16,294 bases of DNA, taken from the NCBI GenBank assembly GCA_001312325.1, contig BBDJ01000053.1, positions 1 to 16,294 on the forward strand, in the 5' to 3' direction. Both the position numbers and the translations under genes were made by a program. Source of the stretch: Lysinibacillus pakistanensis (GTDB lineage Bacteria > Bacillota > Bacilli > Bacillales_A > Planococcaceae). The notes beneath the pieces are model-generated. The model did no database searches and was not told the origin of the DNA. It saw only the letters and a program-made list of their open reading frames with translations. Below, in pieces: positions 8,603 through 16,231 of the stretch (positions are counted from its first letter, which is position 1; each line of letters starts with the position of its first letter).

Positions 8603-8712
8603 AAATAGGGTAAATGGTATTCAATCCTAAATGAAGAAGTTGATGGACTAGCAGGGCATTCATACAGATAATAAATAATTAAATGGAAGGAACAAATCCT
8701 TTCGCAACCGTG

Positions 8713-8748
8713 AAAAATCAGTAGAGGATAAGATAGCCCCTACTGATT
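8713..8748 (-). terminator. Intrinsic terminator of the DinB-like gene
   Basis: On the minus strand AATCAGTAG (8748-8740) pairs perfectly with CTACTGATT (8724-8716), followed by TTTTTC. The stem includes the gene's stop codon. Confidence 0.75.
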
Positions 8749-9229
8749 GAGAAGTTTAGAAGTTTTAATTACAGACATTTTTTTTATATCTAGTATTGCT
8801 TGTAAATGCATGCCTTCATGGAAAATTGTTCGAATTAGAACTTGTTCAATTGTATTCATCCCCATATCGATAGCGGGAAACTCTATCTCTAATTTGTCTC
8901 CATACTTTGCTTTTATTTTACCTGGCTGAGATTTTAAAAGCTCTTTTAAATCTTCAAACGATGGTGTCTCCTCCGTAAAATTAGCTGGAGAGGTGCCAAA
9001 GCCAAACCAGGTTTGAAAAGGTATAAGATCCTTACTTTTTTTCGTTTGTTATTGCCTCAAGCCATAAATATTGGTCTAGATAAAGATGGCCCATGTTCCA
9101 ACGAATATTATTATGAAATCCTTTTGGTACAACCTCTGCATGTTCCTTTGTGACAAAATCTAAGACTTGTAAAACTTCATTGCGATAACGCTCTAACTGC
9201 TGAAATAGAATTTGATGACGATGATTCAT
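8740..9229 (-). CDS. DinB-family protein, frame broken once
   Basis: 162 aa after removing one base from the 7-T run at 9036-9042 (an A on the coding strand). A later 8-A stretch (8778-8785) is in frame and needs no change. The family shows as a four-helix bundle with metal-ligand histidines: His in RWNMGHLYLDQYLW and His in FHEGMHLQAILDI. The first helix, RHQILFQQLERYRNEVLQ, also fits. DinB/YfiT-like proteins bind a divalent metal; some are thiol-dependent transferases, but the role of this one is unknown. A terminator overlaps its stop codon. It lies in the same orientation as the LysE gene but is separated from it by that gene's terminator, so the two are separate units. Confidence 0.82.
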
Positions 9230-9301
9230 ACGTTTTCTCCTTTTCTTTTTATAATTTGCTAAAAAAAGTTAAAATTCCTTCAAAGTTAATGGTAAAATCT
9301 A

Positions 9302-9344
9302 TAAAAAATGAGGGAGAACACCTTAAAAGTATGTTCTCCCTCAT
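9302..9344 (-). terminator. Strong intrinsic terminator of the LysE-family gene
   Basis: A 13-bp perfect stem pairs ATGAGGGAGAACA (9308-9320) with TGTTCTCCCTCAT (9332-9344). On the minus strand it runs into TTTTTT. Confidence 0.88.
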
Positions 9345-9354
9345 AGAAATTGAT

Positions 9355-9977
9355 CTATCTACTTTGAGTCTGCAGAGCTAATTTAACACCTAAACCTATA
9401 TAGACGAAACCGACTGCCTTTTCAATCCAACGTGACCCATTGTTAGTGGTTTTGGTAAAGATTTTTTTCACCTATGAAGCTTGTCACAATAGCTAGTAAA
9501 ATAGTATACAAGGCGCTCATTACTACAAACGTAATCCCTAAAATTAGAAGCTGAACAGTAATAGATTGTCCATTGTGCTGTACAAATTGAGGTAAAAAGG
9601 CTAAGAAAAATAGTGCCGTTTTAGGGTTTAATATTTCTGCTAAAAAACCTTGGCGGAACGAAGTACTTGCTGGACTCTGTTCAACAGTTGGTTGTTCTAT
9701 TTTTTTGAGGTTTTGTTAGGAGCATTTGAATACCTAAATAAACAAGATAAGCTACACCAATATACTTCACTATTTCAAAAGCAGTAGCAGATTTCATTAA
9801 AATTGCTGAAAGACCTAATACAGCGGCTAATGTATGGACTAAATCGCCCAAGCCAATACCTAATGCTGTGAAAACACCGTTCTTTTTACCACTTTTCAAT
9901 GTTTGTGTAATGGTTATTATCACAGCAGGGCCAGGAATTAAAAATAACAGAAGTACTATTGCGATAAACGATAACAT
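9355..9977 (-). CDS. LysE/RhtB-family exporter, frame broken twice
   Basis: 206 aa after removing one base each from 9700-9706 and 9462-9468 (T-runs on the plus strand). This is the usual LysE-family length. The hydrophobic N-terminus reaches the family signature FLIPGPAVIITITQTLKSG, with GLGDLVHTLAAVLGL following. Later segments contain FLAEILNPKTALFFLAFLPQF, the second hallmark, and it ends in a last helix near IEKAVGFVYIGLGVKLAL. About six membrane helices are expected. Members export amino acids or homoserine-lactone-like compounds; the substrate here is not determined. The ATG is preceded by AGGATGG. Confidence 0.88.
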
Positions 9978-10252
9978 GTTTGACCATCCTATTCTAATAA
10001 AGTGAATTGTTTATGAGGGTTTTCTTAATCCCTCGATGATTATGTGTAATTAACTTAATATTCAACCATAAGATTGGGCTAATAAGTGCAAAAATTATTA
10101 TATTCTATCTAATCTATTATTGTCGATAATGAAATACTAAAAAAATAGTTATAGAATAGTTTGAAAAATACGAAATCATGACTTGGCGTTAAAAAGATAG
10201 CAATTCTTATTGTTGTGTACAAAACACTTAAAATAAATAAGGGAGGCTTGTT

Positions 10253-10459
10253 ATGCCTATTATTACAATTAAACTAGCAAAAGGAAGAACAAGAGAACAA
10301 AAACAACAGTTTGTTGAAATGGTGACGCAAGAGGCAGTAAAAACGTTAAATGTTAAAGAAGAATGGGTAACCGTTATATTTGAGGAATATGAACGTCACA
10401 ATTGGGCAACTAGTGGACAGCTCCATTCCATTAAATTAGGAGATGGTTTTGGTCAATAA
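10253..10459 (+). CDS. 4-oxalocrotonate tautomerase family protein
   Basis: 68 aa, intact, with GGGAGG before the ATG. After removal of Met, Pro1 is the catalytic general base (MPIITIKLAKGRTREQK). The EWVTVIFEEY strand and the central helix fit the 4-OT beta-alpha-beta fold; the usual length is about 60-70 aa. It acts in the cytoplasm as a keto-enol tautomerase, and the natural substrate is unknown. The interval 9978-10252 shows no further gene and only weak hairpins. Confidence 0.88.
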   Translation: MPIITIKLAKGRTREQKQQFVEMVTQEAVKTLNVKEEWVTVIFEEYERHNWATSGQLHSIKLGDGFGQ

Positions 10460-10548
10460 TCGGGAGCAAAAATAGAATTTAAAAAAATAGTACCAACTAT
10501 TAATAATTAGTGATAGAATTAGATGATAATTTAGTTGGAGGTGTTAAT

Positions 10549-10976
10549 ATGCTGGACATTCAGCAAATACAAGCAGCTATTAGACATCGTTATCCATTTC
10601 TTTTAGTGGATCGTGTATTGGAGTTAGAAGAAGGTAAAAAAAGCAGTAGCAATTAAGAATGTTACGATAAATGAAGAATTTTTTTAATGGGCATTTTCCT
10701 AATTATCCTGTAATGCCAGGAGTGCTAATTGTGGAAGCATTAGCACAAGTTAGTGCCATTATCATGCTTACAAAGGAAGGAAATGAAGGGAGACTCGGAT
10801 TACTTGCTGGTATTGATCAATGTCGTTTCAAGAAACAAGTAAAACCGGGTGACCAGCTTCGTCTTGAGGTAGAAATTACACGCTTAAAAGGAGCTATTGG
10901 AAAAGGCCGTGGAATAGCTACTGTTGATGGAGAGTTAGTGTGTGAAACAGAGCTTATTTTTGCCTTTGGCAGCTAA
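10549..10976 (+). CDS. fabZ: 3-hydroxyacyl-ACP dehydratase FabZ, frame broken twice
   Basis: 141 aa after removing one A from 10636-10642 and one T from 10679-10685. The ATG follows TTGGAGGTG. The hot-dog-fold dehydratase motifs are complete: [12 protein letters not shown] at the N-terminus, [14 protein letters not shown] with catalytic His48, and VEALAQVS with catalytic Glu62. [11 protein letters not shown] marks the C-terminal strand. It dehydrates beta-hydroxyacyl-ACP in type II fatty acid synthesis in the cytoplasm. It stands alone here and not in a wall or fatty-acid operon, so it could be a second copy. It ends at a terminator. Confidence 0.9.
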
Positions 10977-10999
10977 TGAAAAAAAACAAAATCCATTTG

Positions 11000-11033
11000 A
11001 AACCGCTTCGTCTATTTACAGAAGTGGTTTTTT
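11000..11033 (+). terminator. Intrinsic terminator after fabZ
   Basis: AAACCGCTTC (11000-11009) pairs with GAAGTGGTTT (11021-11030), with one G-T wobble, followed by TTT. Confidence 0.85.
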
Positions 11034-11147
11034 GTTGTGTAAATTCTTTAGAATTTCTTAAATCTCAGGCTTTACATAGCAGGTTGACTACCAGAATGGT
11101 ATTATGATTGTTACATTAGAAGCAATGTTCGCAACTTTAAGGAGGAG

Positions 11148-11852
11148 ATGAAAATAACAATTAATATTCTTGTCGTAGATGACGAAAAGGAAATTGCCGA
11201 CTTAATAGAGCTTTATTTAAAAAAATGAAGGCTTTAATGTCTTTACATTTTATGATGCCAAGGAGGCACTAACTTGTATTCAGACAAAAAAATTAGATTT
11301 CGCTATTCTAGATGTGATGATGCCTGACATAGATGGCTTTGAAATTTGCAGAAGAATTAGAGAATATTATCATTTTCCAGTGATTATGCTAACAGCCAAG
11401 GATGAGGAAATTGATAAAATAACAGGTCTAACTTTAGGGGCTGATGATTATATTACGAAGCCATTTCGACCATTGGAGCTAATAGCTCGAGTGAAGGCTC
11501 AAATCAGGAGATTTACAAGGTACAATCAGCAGGAAGCTTCGCAGAATGATATGATTATTGATTTTTCTGGACTTATCTTAGATCAAAACACACGGAAATG
11601 TATGTTGCATGAAAAACAATTGTCACTTACACCTACAGAATTTTCAATCCTGTGGTTTTTATGTATCAATAGGGGACGTATCGTTTCTTCCGAGGAACTA
11701 TTTCAAAAAGTCTGGGGAGAAAAATATTTTAGCAGTAATAATACAGTAATGGTCCATATCAGACATTTACGAGAAAAAAAATGAATGATTCTGCAGAAAA
11801 CCCAAAATTTATAAAAACTGTTTGGGGAGTGGGGTACACCATTGAAAAATGA
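11148..11852 (+). CDS. OmpR/PhoB-type response regulator, VanR-like, frame broken twice
   Basis: 233 aa after removing one A from 11219-11225 and two As from 11774-11781. The receiver has VVDDEKE, LDVMMPD with Asp55 as phospho-acceptor, LTAKDEE, and Lys in ITKPFRP. The C-terminal winged helix has LTPTEFSILWFL and, after repair, HIRHLREKMNDSAENPKFIKT, then VWGVGYTIE. This ending is characteristic of VanR-group regulators. GGAGG lies only 2 nt before the ATG, which is unusually tight. The gene overlaps the kinase start by 11 nt, suggesting translational coupling. A degenerate repeat CTTTAG/CTTAAA at 11046-11062 lies upstream. The likely role is envelope stress or wall control, as inferred from the carboxypeptidase after it. 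Confidence 0.88.
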
Positions 11853-12971
11853 TTTTGGAAAACTAAAAAGGAAAATAATGCTTCAAATACTTCTAATCCT
11901 CGTCCTCGCATTAATTAGTGGGTATTGGATTAGCTCTCTATTGATTGATGGTGTTTTACAGGCTCCATTCGCCGATGCGTTTATTCATTTTTGTGAAAAT
12001 GTTCTTCAACTTGATTTTTATGCTGCTCAGAAAGCCTATTCGATTATATTTCAGCAAAATAAGCAACTTTGGTTAGCAACTGGATTAATACTTCTATTAT
12101 TAGTGATCTTTTATTTTGCTCTTTCACGCTTTACAAAGTATTTTTATCATATTGCTTTAGGTGTCAATAGCCTTTTAGAGGAATCTGATAAAGATATTCA
12201 ACTGCCAGCTGAGCTTGAATTTATGGAAAAGAAATTAAATGTTGTGAAAAATACATTAGAAAAACGTGCAAAGGATGCACAAGAGGCTGAACAACGAAAA
12301 AAACGACCTTGTTGTATATTTGGCACATGATATTAAGACGCCACTGACATCCATTATGGGATACCTAAGCTTACTGGATGAGGCAAAGGATATGCCATTA
12401 GAGCAAAAAGAAAAATATGTAAAGGTTACATTAGAGAAATCCTACAGGCTAGAACAATTGATTAATGAGTTTTTTTGAAATTACGAGGTTTAATTTACAA
12501 TCCATTATATTAGATAAAGAAGCCATTAATTTAAATTACATGTTAATGCAATTGGCAGATGAATTTTATCCATTATTGGCACCTAAAGGGCAGCAAGCAA
12601 TTGTAAATGTGGAGGAAGATATAAAGGTTTTTGCTGACGCCAATAAATTAGCTAGGGTGTTTAATAATATTTTTAAAAATGCGATAGCATATAGCGATAA
12701 GAACAGCATTATTAACATTCATGCAGAAAAACAAAATGACCAGATTCATATTTCATTTACAAATAAGGGAAAGGCCATTCCCCCTCAAAAATTAACCATG
12801 ATTTTCGAAAAGTTTTATCGTTTAGACTCGTCAAGGTCTACACAAACGGGTGGAGCGGGTTTGGGACTTGCTATTGCCAATGAGATTGTACAAGCACACG
12901 GAGGAACCATATCTGCCATTAGCACAGATGAAAAAACAGTGTTTACTGTTAGCCTACCATCACTTTCTTAA
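11842..12971 (+). CDS. VanS-like sensor histidine kinase, frame broken twice
   Basis: 375 aa after removing one A from 12297-12303 and one T from 12470-12476. The TTG start at 11842 lies inside the end of the regulator gene, just after GGAGTGGGG. There are two membrane helices (about residues 12-33 and 74-93) enclosing a short external loop of about 40 aa. A linker follows, then the H-box YLAHDIKTPLTS with His162, the N-box NIFKNAIAYS, the F-box FEKFYRLDSSRS and the G-box TGGAGLGLAIANE. The sensed signal is not evident. The layout matches VanS and related intramembrane or short-loop kinases. Its stop codon overlaps the first TTAAG repeat of the next control region. Confidence 0.88.
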
Positions 12972-12993
12972 GAAACCTTAAGAATTCTATAAT
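12968..12993 (+). promoter_or_regulatory. Response-regulator-type promoter of the carboxypeptidase gene
   Basis: TTAAG at 12968-12972 and 12978-12982 form a direct repeat with 10-bp period. They are followed 5 nt later by TATAAT (12988-12993). No good -35 box exists, but the repeats sit in its place. OmpR-family regulators bind such tandem half-sites one helical turn apart; the spacing TTAAG-N5-TTAAG equals that described for CiaR in streptococci. I infer that the upstream VanR-like regulator acts here. Confidence 0.55.
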
Positions 12994-13002
12994 AGATTAT
13001 TA

Positions 13003-13021
13003 AAAAAGAGCTCCTTCTTTT
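13003..13021 (+). terminator. Weak hairpin early in the carboxypeptidase leader
   Basis: AAAAGA and TCTTTT flank GCTCCT, giving a short A-T-rich stem with Ts on its 3' side. It may end the two-component transcript weakly or act as an attenuator. Confidence 0.25.
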
Positions 13022-13043
13022 ATGTTTCAATAAAACTATAGTC

Positions 13044-13130
13044 AGTGAGGTAATTTCCTCAACCTCACTAGATTGAGGAACATACACAAAAAAAATCCTC
13101 ACTTCCTGTGAAAGTACTTGTGTGAGCGAG
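13044..13130 (+). promoter_or_regulatory. Structured leader with H-type pseudoknot potential
   Basis: Stem 1 is AGTGAGG (13044-13050) with CCTCACT (13063-13069). Stem 2 is TTCCTCAA (13055-13062), inside the stem 1 loop, with TTGAGGAA (13073-13080). The two perfect stems interlock with connectors of 4, 0 and 3 nt, the geometry of an H-type pseudoknot. A second CCTCACT at 13097-13103 could compete for AGTGAGG, and ACACAA/TTGTGT (13084-13089, 13118-13123) forms another arm. It lies about 135 nt before the carboxypeptidase start. A protein-binding DNA site is the alternative. Confidence 0.45.
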
Positions 13131-13215
13131 ATAACCTGTTAATCTTCCAGCTATAATTTGACAACTTGCAATAGGAATTTAATTGGGAAACAGGTATAAA
13201 AAGAAGGAGTTGTTT

Positions 13216-14143
13216 TTGTTGAAAAGAAAGGGATTCTTTAGCGTATTTCTTATACTATTACTAGTGTTTATTTATTTTGTGGTTGTCAAAGATAATCCAC
13301 TTCAGCCAAACCTTGATCCATTTAAATCACTTCAGCTAGAGATGCCACAGAAAAGTGATGATATGTTCAATTTAGATTTATATAGCTCCAATGCCATATT
13401 AGTGAGCTTAGAGAATCATACTATTTTATTGGATAAAAATAGTGAGGAAATCATATATCCAGCTTCTTTAACGAAGTTGATGACTGTCCTTGTCGCACTT
13501 GAAAATATACCCGATTTAAAGGAAAAGATTATTCTTAAAAACCGTATTTTTACAAACTTATATGAAGAAAATGCTTCTATGGCAGGTTTTCTCCCTAATG
13601 AGGAAGTAACTGCAGAGGATTTGCTTTATGGTGCGATGCTGCCATCAGGAGCAGAAGCATCTATTGGCTTAGCTGAATCTATTGCTGGTTCAGAAAGTGG
13701 GTTTGTCCAGTTAATGAATGAAAAGGCTCAACAGCTTGGAATGACAAATAGTCACTTTATGAATGCTACTGGGCTACATCACCCAGACCATTATACAACG
13801 GTGAAAGATCTTTCAATTCTCTTACAGTCTGCTCTCACAAATCCAATATTTAGGGAAATTTATACAGCTGAAAGATATTCGATAAAATCAACGAATCGCC
13901 ATCCAGAGGGGATTACTTTAACAAGCAGGCTGTTTAATTTTTTTAAACACAAATGAGGTAACGAAAGGTGCGATTATTGGGGGAAAAACAGGTTATACAG
14001 AGCAAGCTGGCCTGTGCCTTGCAAGTCTAGCATCCATCAATGGGGAAGAATACTTACTCGTAACGGTTGGTGCAGAAGGTGATCCACGTTCAGAGCAGTT
14101 CAATATTACAGATGCATTAGCTGTTTATCAGAAATTATATTAA
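13216..14143 (+). CDS. Serine D-alanyl-D-alanine carboxypeptidase (peptidase S11), frame broken once
   Basis: 308 aa after removing one T from 13938-13944. I place the start at tandem TTG codons (13216 or 13219), 6-9 nt after AAGGAG; an upstream TTG at 13183 has no SD. One membrane helix (about residues 7-26) anchors the protein outside the cell. Penicillin-binding motifs are SLTK (Ser84 nucleophile, Lys87), PSGAE (Ser144, in the SxN position but with Ala) and GGKTGYT (Lys257). The DacF/PBP5-type extra C-terminal domain seems absent, giving a short form. It trims the terminal D-Ala from peptidoglycan stem peptides. Its place after a VanRS-like pair suggests it is that system's target. Confidence 0.88.
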
Positions 14144-14153
14144 ACATAAATCG

Positions 14154-14182
14154 AACCAGGTACTTAGGTAGTCCTGGTTTTA
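14154..14182 (+). terminator. Intrinsic terminator after the carboxypeptidase
   Basis: AACCAGG (14154-14160) pairs with CCTGGTT (14173-14179), extended by ACT/AGT past a bulged T, followed by TTT. Confidence 0.78.
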
Positions 14183-14350
14183 ATTGAATTTATGCAAAAT
14201 ATAAGCGGTATTTTGTCGAAAATAGCATACAATGCACAATCCCTCATATAATTTAAGTGTCTGAACATTTGAGAGAACTATTGATCTGACTATAAATAAT
14301 CTCTATTCGATTATTAAAACAGGTAGAACACGATGAGAGGATGAGGGGTT

Positions 14351-14803
14351 TTGAAGCATCCCAGCACGAATATATTAGAAAATAAAGAAGAATTATTTGT
14401 ACCTGAGAAAGCTTTAAATAAAGATTTTTGCGATCAATTAGTGACTAAAATTCATAAAAATATACTGAATGAGAATATTTCGAATGATGTCTATATGTCT
14501 TATTTTGTGATTTTCGACCAGAAATATGAGCTTAAAGAAATTCGATATTTATTAGATCTGTTAAAAGTACAAGCAGATGAAATTATTCGATCTAAGCCCA
14601 TCTATATTACATTAAGTGGTGTGATGTTATCGTTATTCGCTATTATTGCCTGTGCTATTAATGTAAAGCTAATGGTTGGTATTTCTTTATTTCAAATAGT
14701 TGCCCTAACAATTTTAAGCTTTAATGTAGCTATATTATTTATTTCATTTAAAATTGAAAAAGAATACAAAAAAAATTTATGCGGTCATAAAATTAATTGA
14801 ATA
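14351..14803 (+). CDS. Small membrane protein of unknown function
   Basis: 149 aa as read. The TTG start follows GATGAGGGG closely. The first 90 residues are polar and charged (KEELFVPEKALNKDFC, YELKEIRYLLDLLKVQADE). Two membrane helices follow, at about residues 82-103 and 109-132, with a short turn between them. The ending KKNLCGHKIN* comes straight after an 8-A run (14768-14775). Removing one A gives KKIYAVIKLIEYYLSFYKK and a longer tail, which looks more natural. The true end may therefore lie near 14860. Family not recognised. The gene has its own transcription unit, since a terminator precedes it. Confidence 0.7.
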
Positions 14804-14999
14804 TTACTTAAGTTTTTATAAAAAAATAAATTATACAGCCGACACCAACCATTCCAGAAAATGAAGCAAAGGATAGATAATATTTACTGCTTTATGAACT
14901 TCCTCCAAAAAAACATAGTTCCCCGCTTTCTTCAAAAATAATCATGTAAAGCCGCTTGATTTATACGGAACAAAATGATAAAAATTAAGCATTTATTTT

Positions 15000-15043
15000 A
15001 AAAAAAACCTCAAATAATAAGGTACGAAAAATTTTATTTGAGG
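15000..15043. promoter_or_regulatory. Hairpin covering the deacetylase SD; terminator-like on the minus strand
   Basis: CCTCAAATAA (15008-15017) is perfectly inverted at 15034-15043. The right arm contains the GAGG of the deacetylase SD. Read on the minus strand, the stem is followed by TTTTTTTT, the form of an intrinsic terminator, although no minus-strand gene precedes it. The interval 14816-15000 shows no convincing gene. Confidence 0.55.
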
Positions 15044-15053
15044 AAGTGAAAAT

Positions 15054-15779
15054 TTGAAAAAATTTTTCCAAATGGTATTACCGATTTGTCTGTTAATGAT
15101 TTCCTTTGATGTTAAAGCTAGTACCTATGAAAATAAAGGAAGAAAGTATTACGAAGAAGCAGGTCAAATTGTATGGGAAATTAAAACGGATGAAAAAATT
15201 ATAGCCCTTACTTTTGATGACGGACCACACCGAAAGTACACCACTCAGATTTTGGATATTTTAGAGAAATATAATGCAAAAGCCACTTTTTTTTATAGTT
15301 GGTCAAAATGCAGAAAAAAAATCCTGAAGTTATTTCAAGAATGTATAATGAAGGTCATGAGCTTGCCAATCATACTTTCACACATCCGTTAAGGACTAAT
15401 GTTCCAAACCTGCTAAAGGAAATTAAGCAAACAGATGAAACTATACAAAAAAATTACTGGTTTTACTCCTACTTTATTTAGGCCTGTAGAGGGTCAATAT
15501 TCAGATGCCATGATTGAAGCGATATCCAAAGAAGGCTATAAGGTTGTAATGTGGTCTTGGCATTTAGATACATTAGACTGGAAAAGTCCAGGTACGAACC
15601 GAATTGTTAATACTGTTTTAAAAGGAGTAAAGGAAGGTAATATTGTCCTGTTTCATGATGGAGGCGGTAATCGTAAGCAAACTGTAGAGGCGATGGAAAG
15701 TATTTTGGCAGAGCTAGAAAAACAGGGCTATCGATTCGTCACGGTTTCCGAATTACTTGATGTGCAGCAGACAAAGTAA
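15054..15779 (+). CDS. Secreted polysaccharide deacetylase (NodB domain), frame broken three times
   Basis: 240 aa after removing one T from 15287-15294, one A from 15314-15321 and one A from 15447-15453. The TTG start follows GAGGAAGTG. Residues 1-23 are a signal peptide (MKKFFQMVLPICLLMIS, cleavage near VKAS). NodB motifs in order are TFDDGPH (Asp55, metal-binding Asp56), HTFTHP (His106 and His110, metal ligands), RPVEG (usually RPPxG), DTLDWKSPG and VLFHDGGG (catalytic His). It removes acetyl groups from peptidoglycan or another extracellular polysaccharide, so it would act on the wall. It is close to the carboxypeptidase but in a separate transcription unit. Confidence 0.87.
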
Positions 15780-15850
15780 TTCAGAGTGCATCCTTCCTAT
15801 CATCTTAAAGATCTTTTAATATGCTTTAATTCAGAAATTAAATAATCAAT

Positions 15851-15982
15851 TTGCTTTTGCTTTACCTGATCATTATTGTTTTGGGAGCTATCATTGTTGC
15901 TTTTTTTGTAACGCCTGTAATGCAAGACCAGCGGCAATTGTTTGAATACCATCCTAATGTCGATATGGATGTGCCAATATAG
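15851..15982 (+). CDS. Possible short membrane protein or remnant
   Basis: An open frame of 43 codons starts at TTG with no visible SD. It encodes one strong membrane helix (YLIIIVLGAIIVAFFVTP) followed by a polar tail, QDQRQLFEYHPNVDM. The composition looks like a real protein. The missing start signals suggest either a damaged 5' end or a truncated gene. An in-frame TAA lies just upstream. Family unknown. Confidence 0.35.
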   Translation: MLLLYLIIIVLGAIIVAFFVTPVMQDQRQLFEYHPNVDMDVPI

Positions 15983-16138
15983 GCAAGCTTTGTAGCATAA
16001 ATTTTCAAATAGTCAGTCGATTGTGATTCGAATTATTTGTATGCCTCTTTTAAGCAAATCTTGTTAGATGGTCACTACTTTCATCATATGCGTACCACAT
16101 CAAAAAAAGGGAATCGAACCAAATTAAAATCTGTACCT

Positions 16139-16166
16139 CACCTCCAACTATTTCATAGTGGAGGTG
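16139..16166. repeat. Hairpin with 12-bp interrupted stem
   Basis: CACCTCC (16139-16145) and ACTAT (16147-16151) pair with ATAGT (16155-16159) and GGAGGTG (16160-16166). One A is bulged and the loop is 3 nt. It has no T-run. Apart from this and the edge repeat, 15983-16294 shows no gene I can support. Confidence 0.6.
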
Positions 16167-16231
16167 TCATAGTGTTGAAAAACTAAATGGTCAAGGGACT
16201 CTTTATGAATATTTAGCCAAAATGAAGGTGA

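Noticed and set aside
10015..10035. GAGGG/CCCTC hairpin upstream of the tautomerase gene
   Set aside because: The stem is only 5 bp with a loose loop and no T-run, and it is not tied to a gene end.
13152..13186. TATAAT and TTGACA close to the carboxypeptidase start
   Set aside because: TTGACA lies downstream of TATAAT, and neither has a good partner at 16-18 bp spacing.
14816..14950. Minus-strand frame giving a short hydrophobic peptide (LEEVHKAVNIIYPLLHF) after removing one base
   Set aside because: There is no SD before its ATG, it is only about 37 codons, and it needs a frame repair; the support is too thin to call it a gene.
16110..16122. GGGAATCGAACC, the reverse complement of a tRNA T-loop
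   Set aside because: The flanking bases do not form a T-stem, and no acceptor stem, anticodon arm or D-arm is present.
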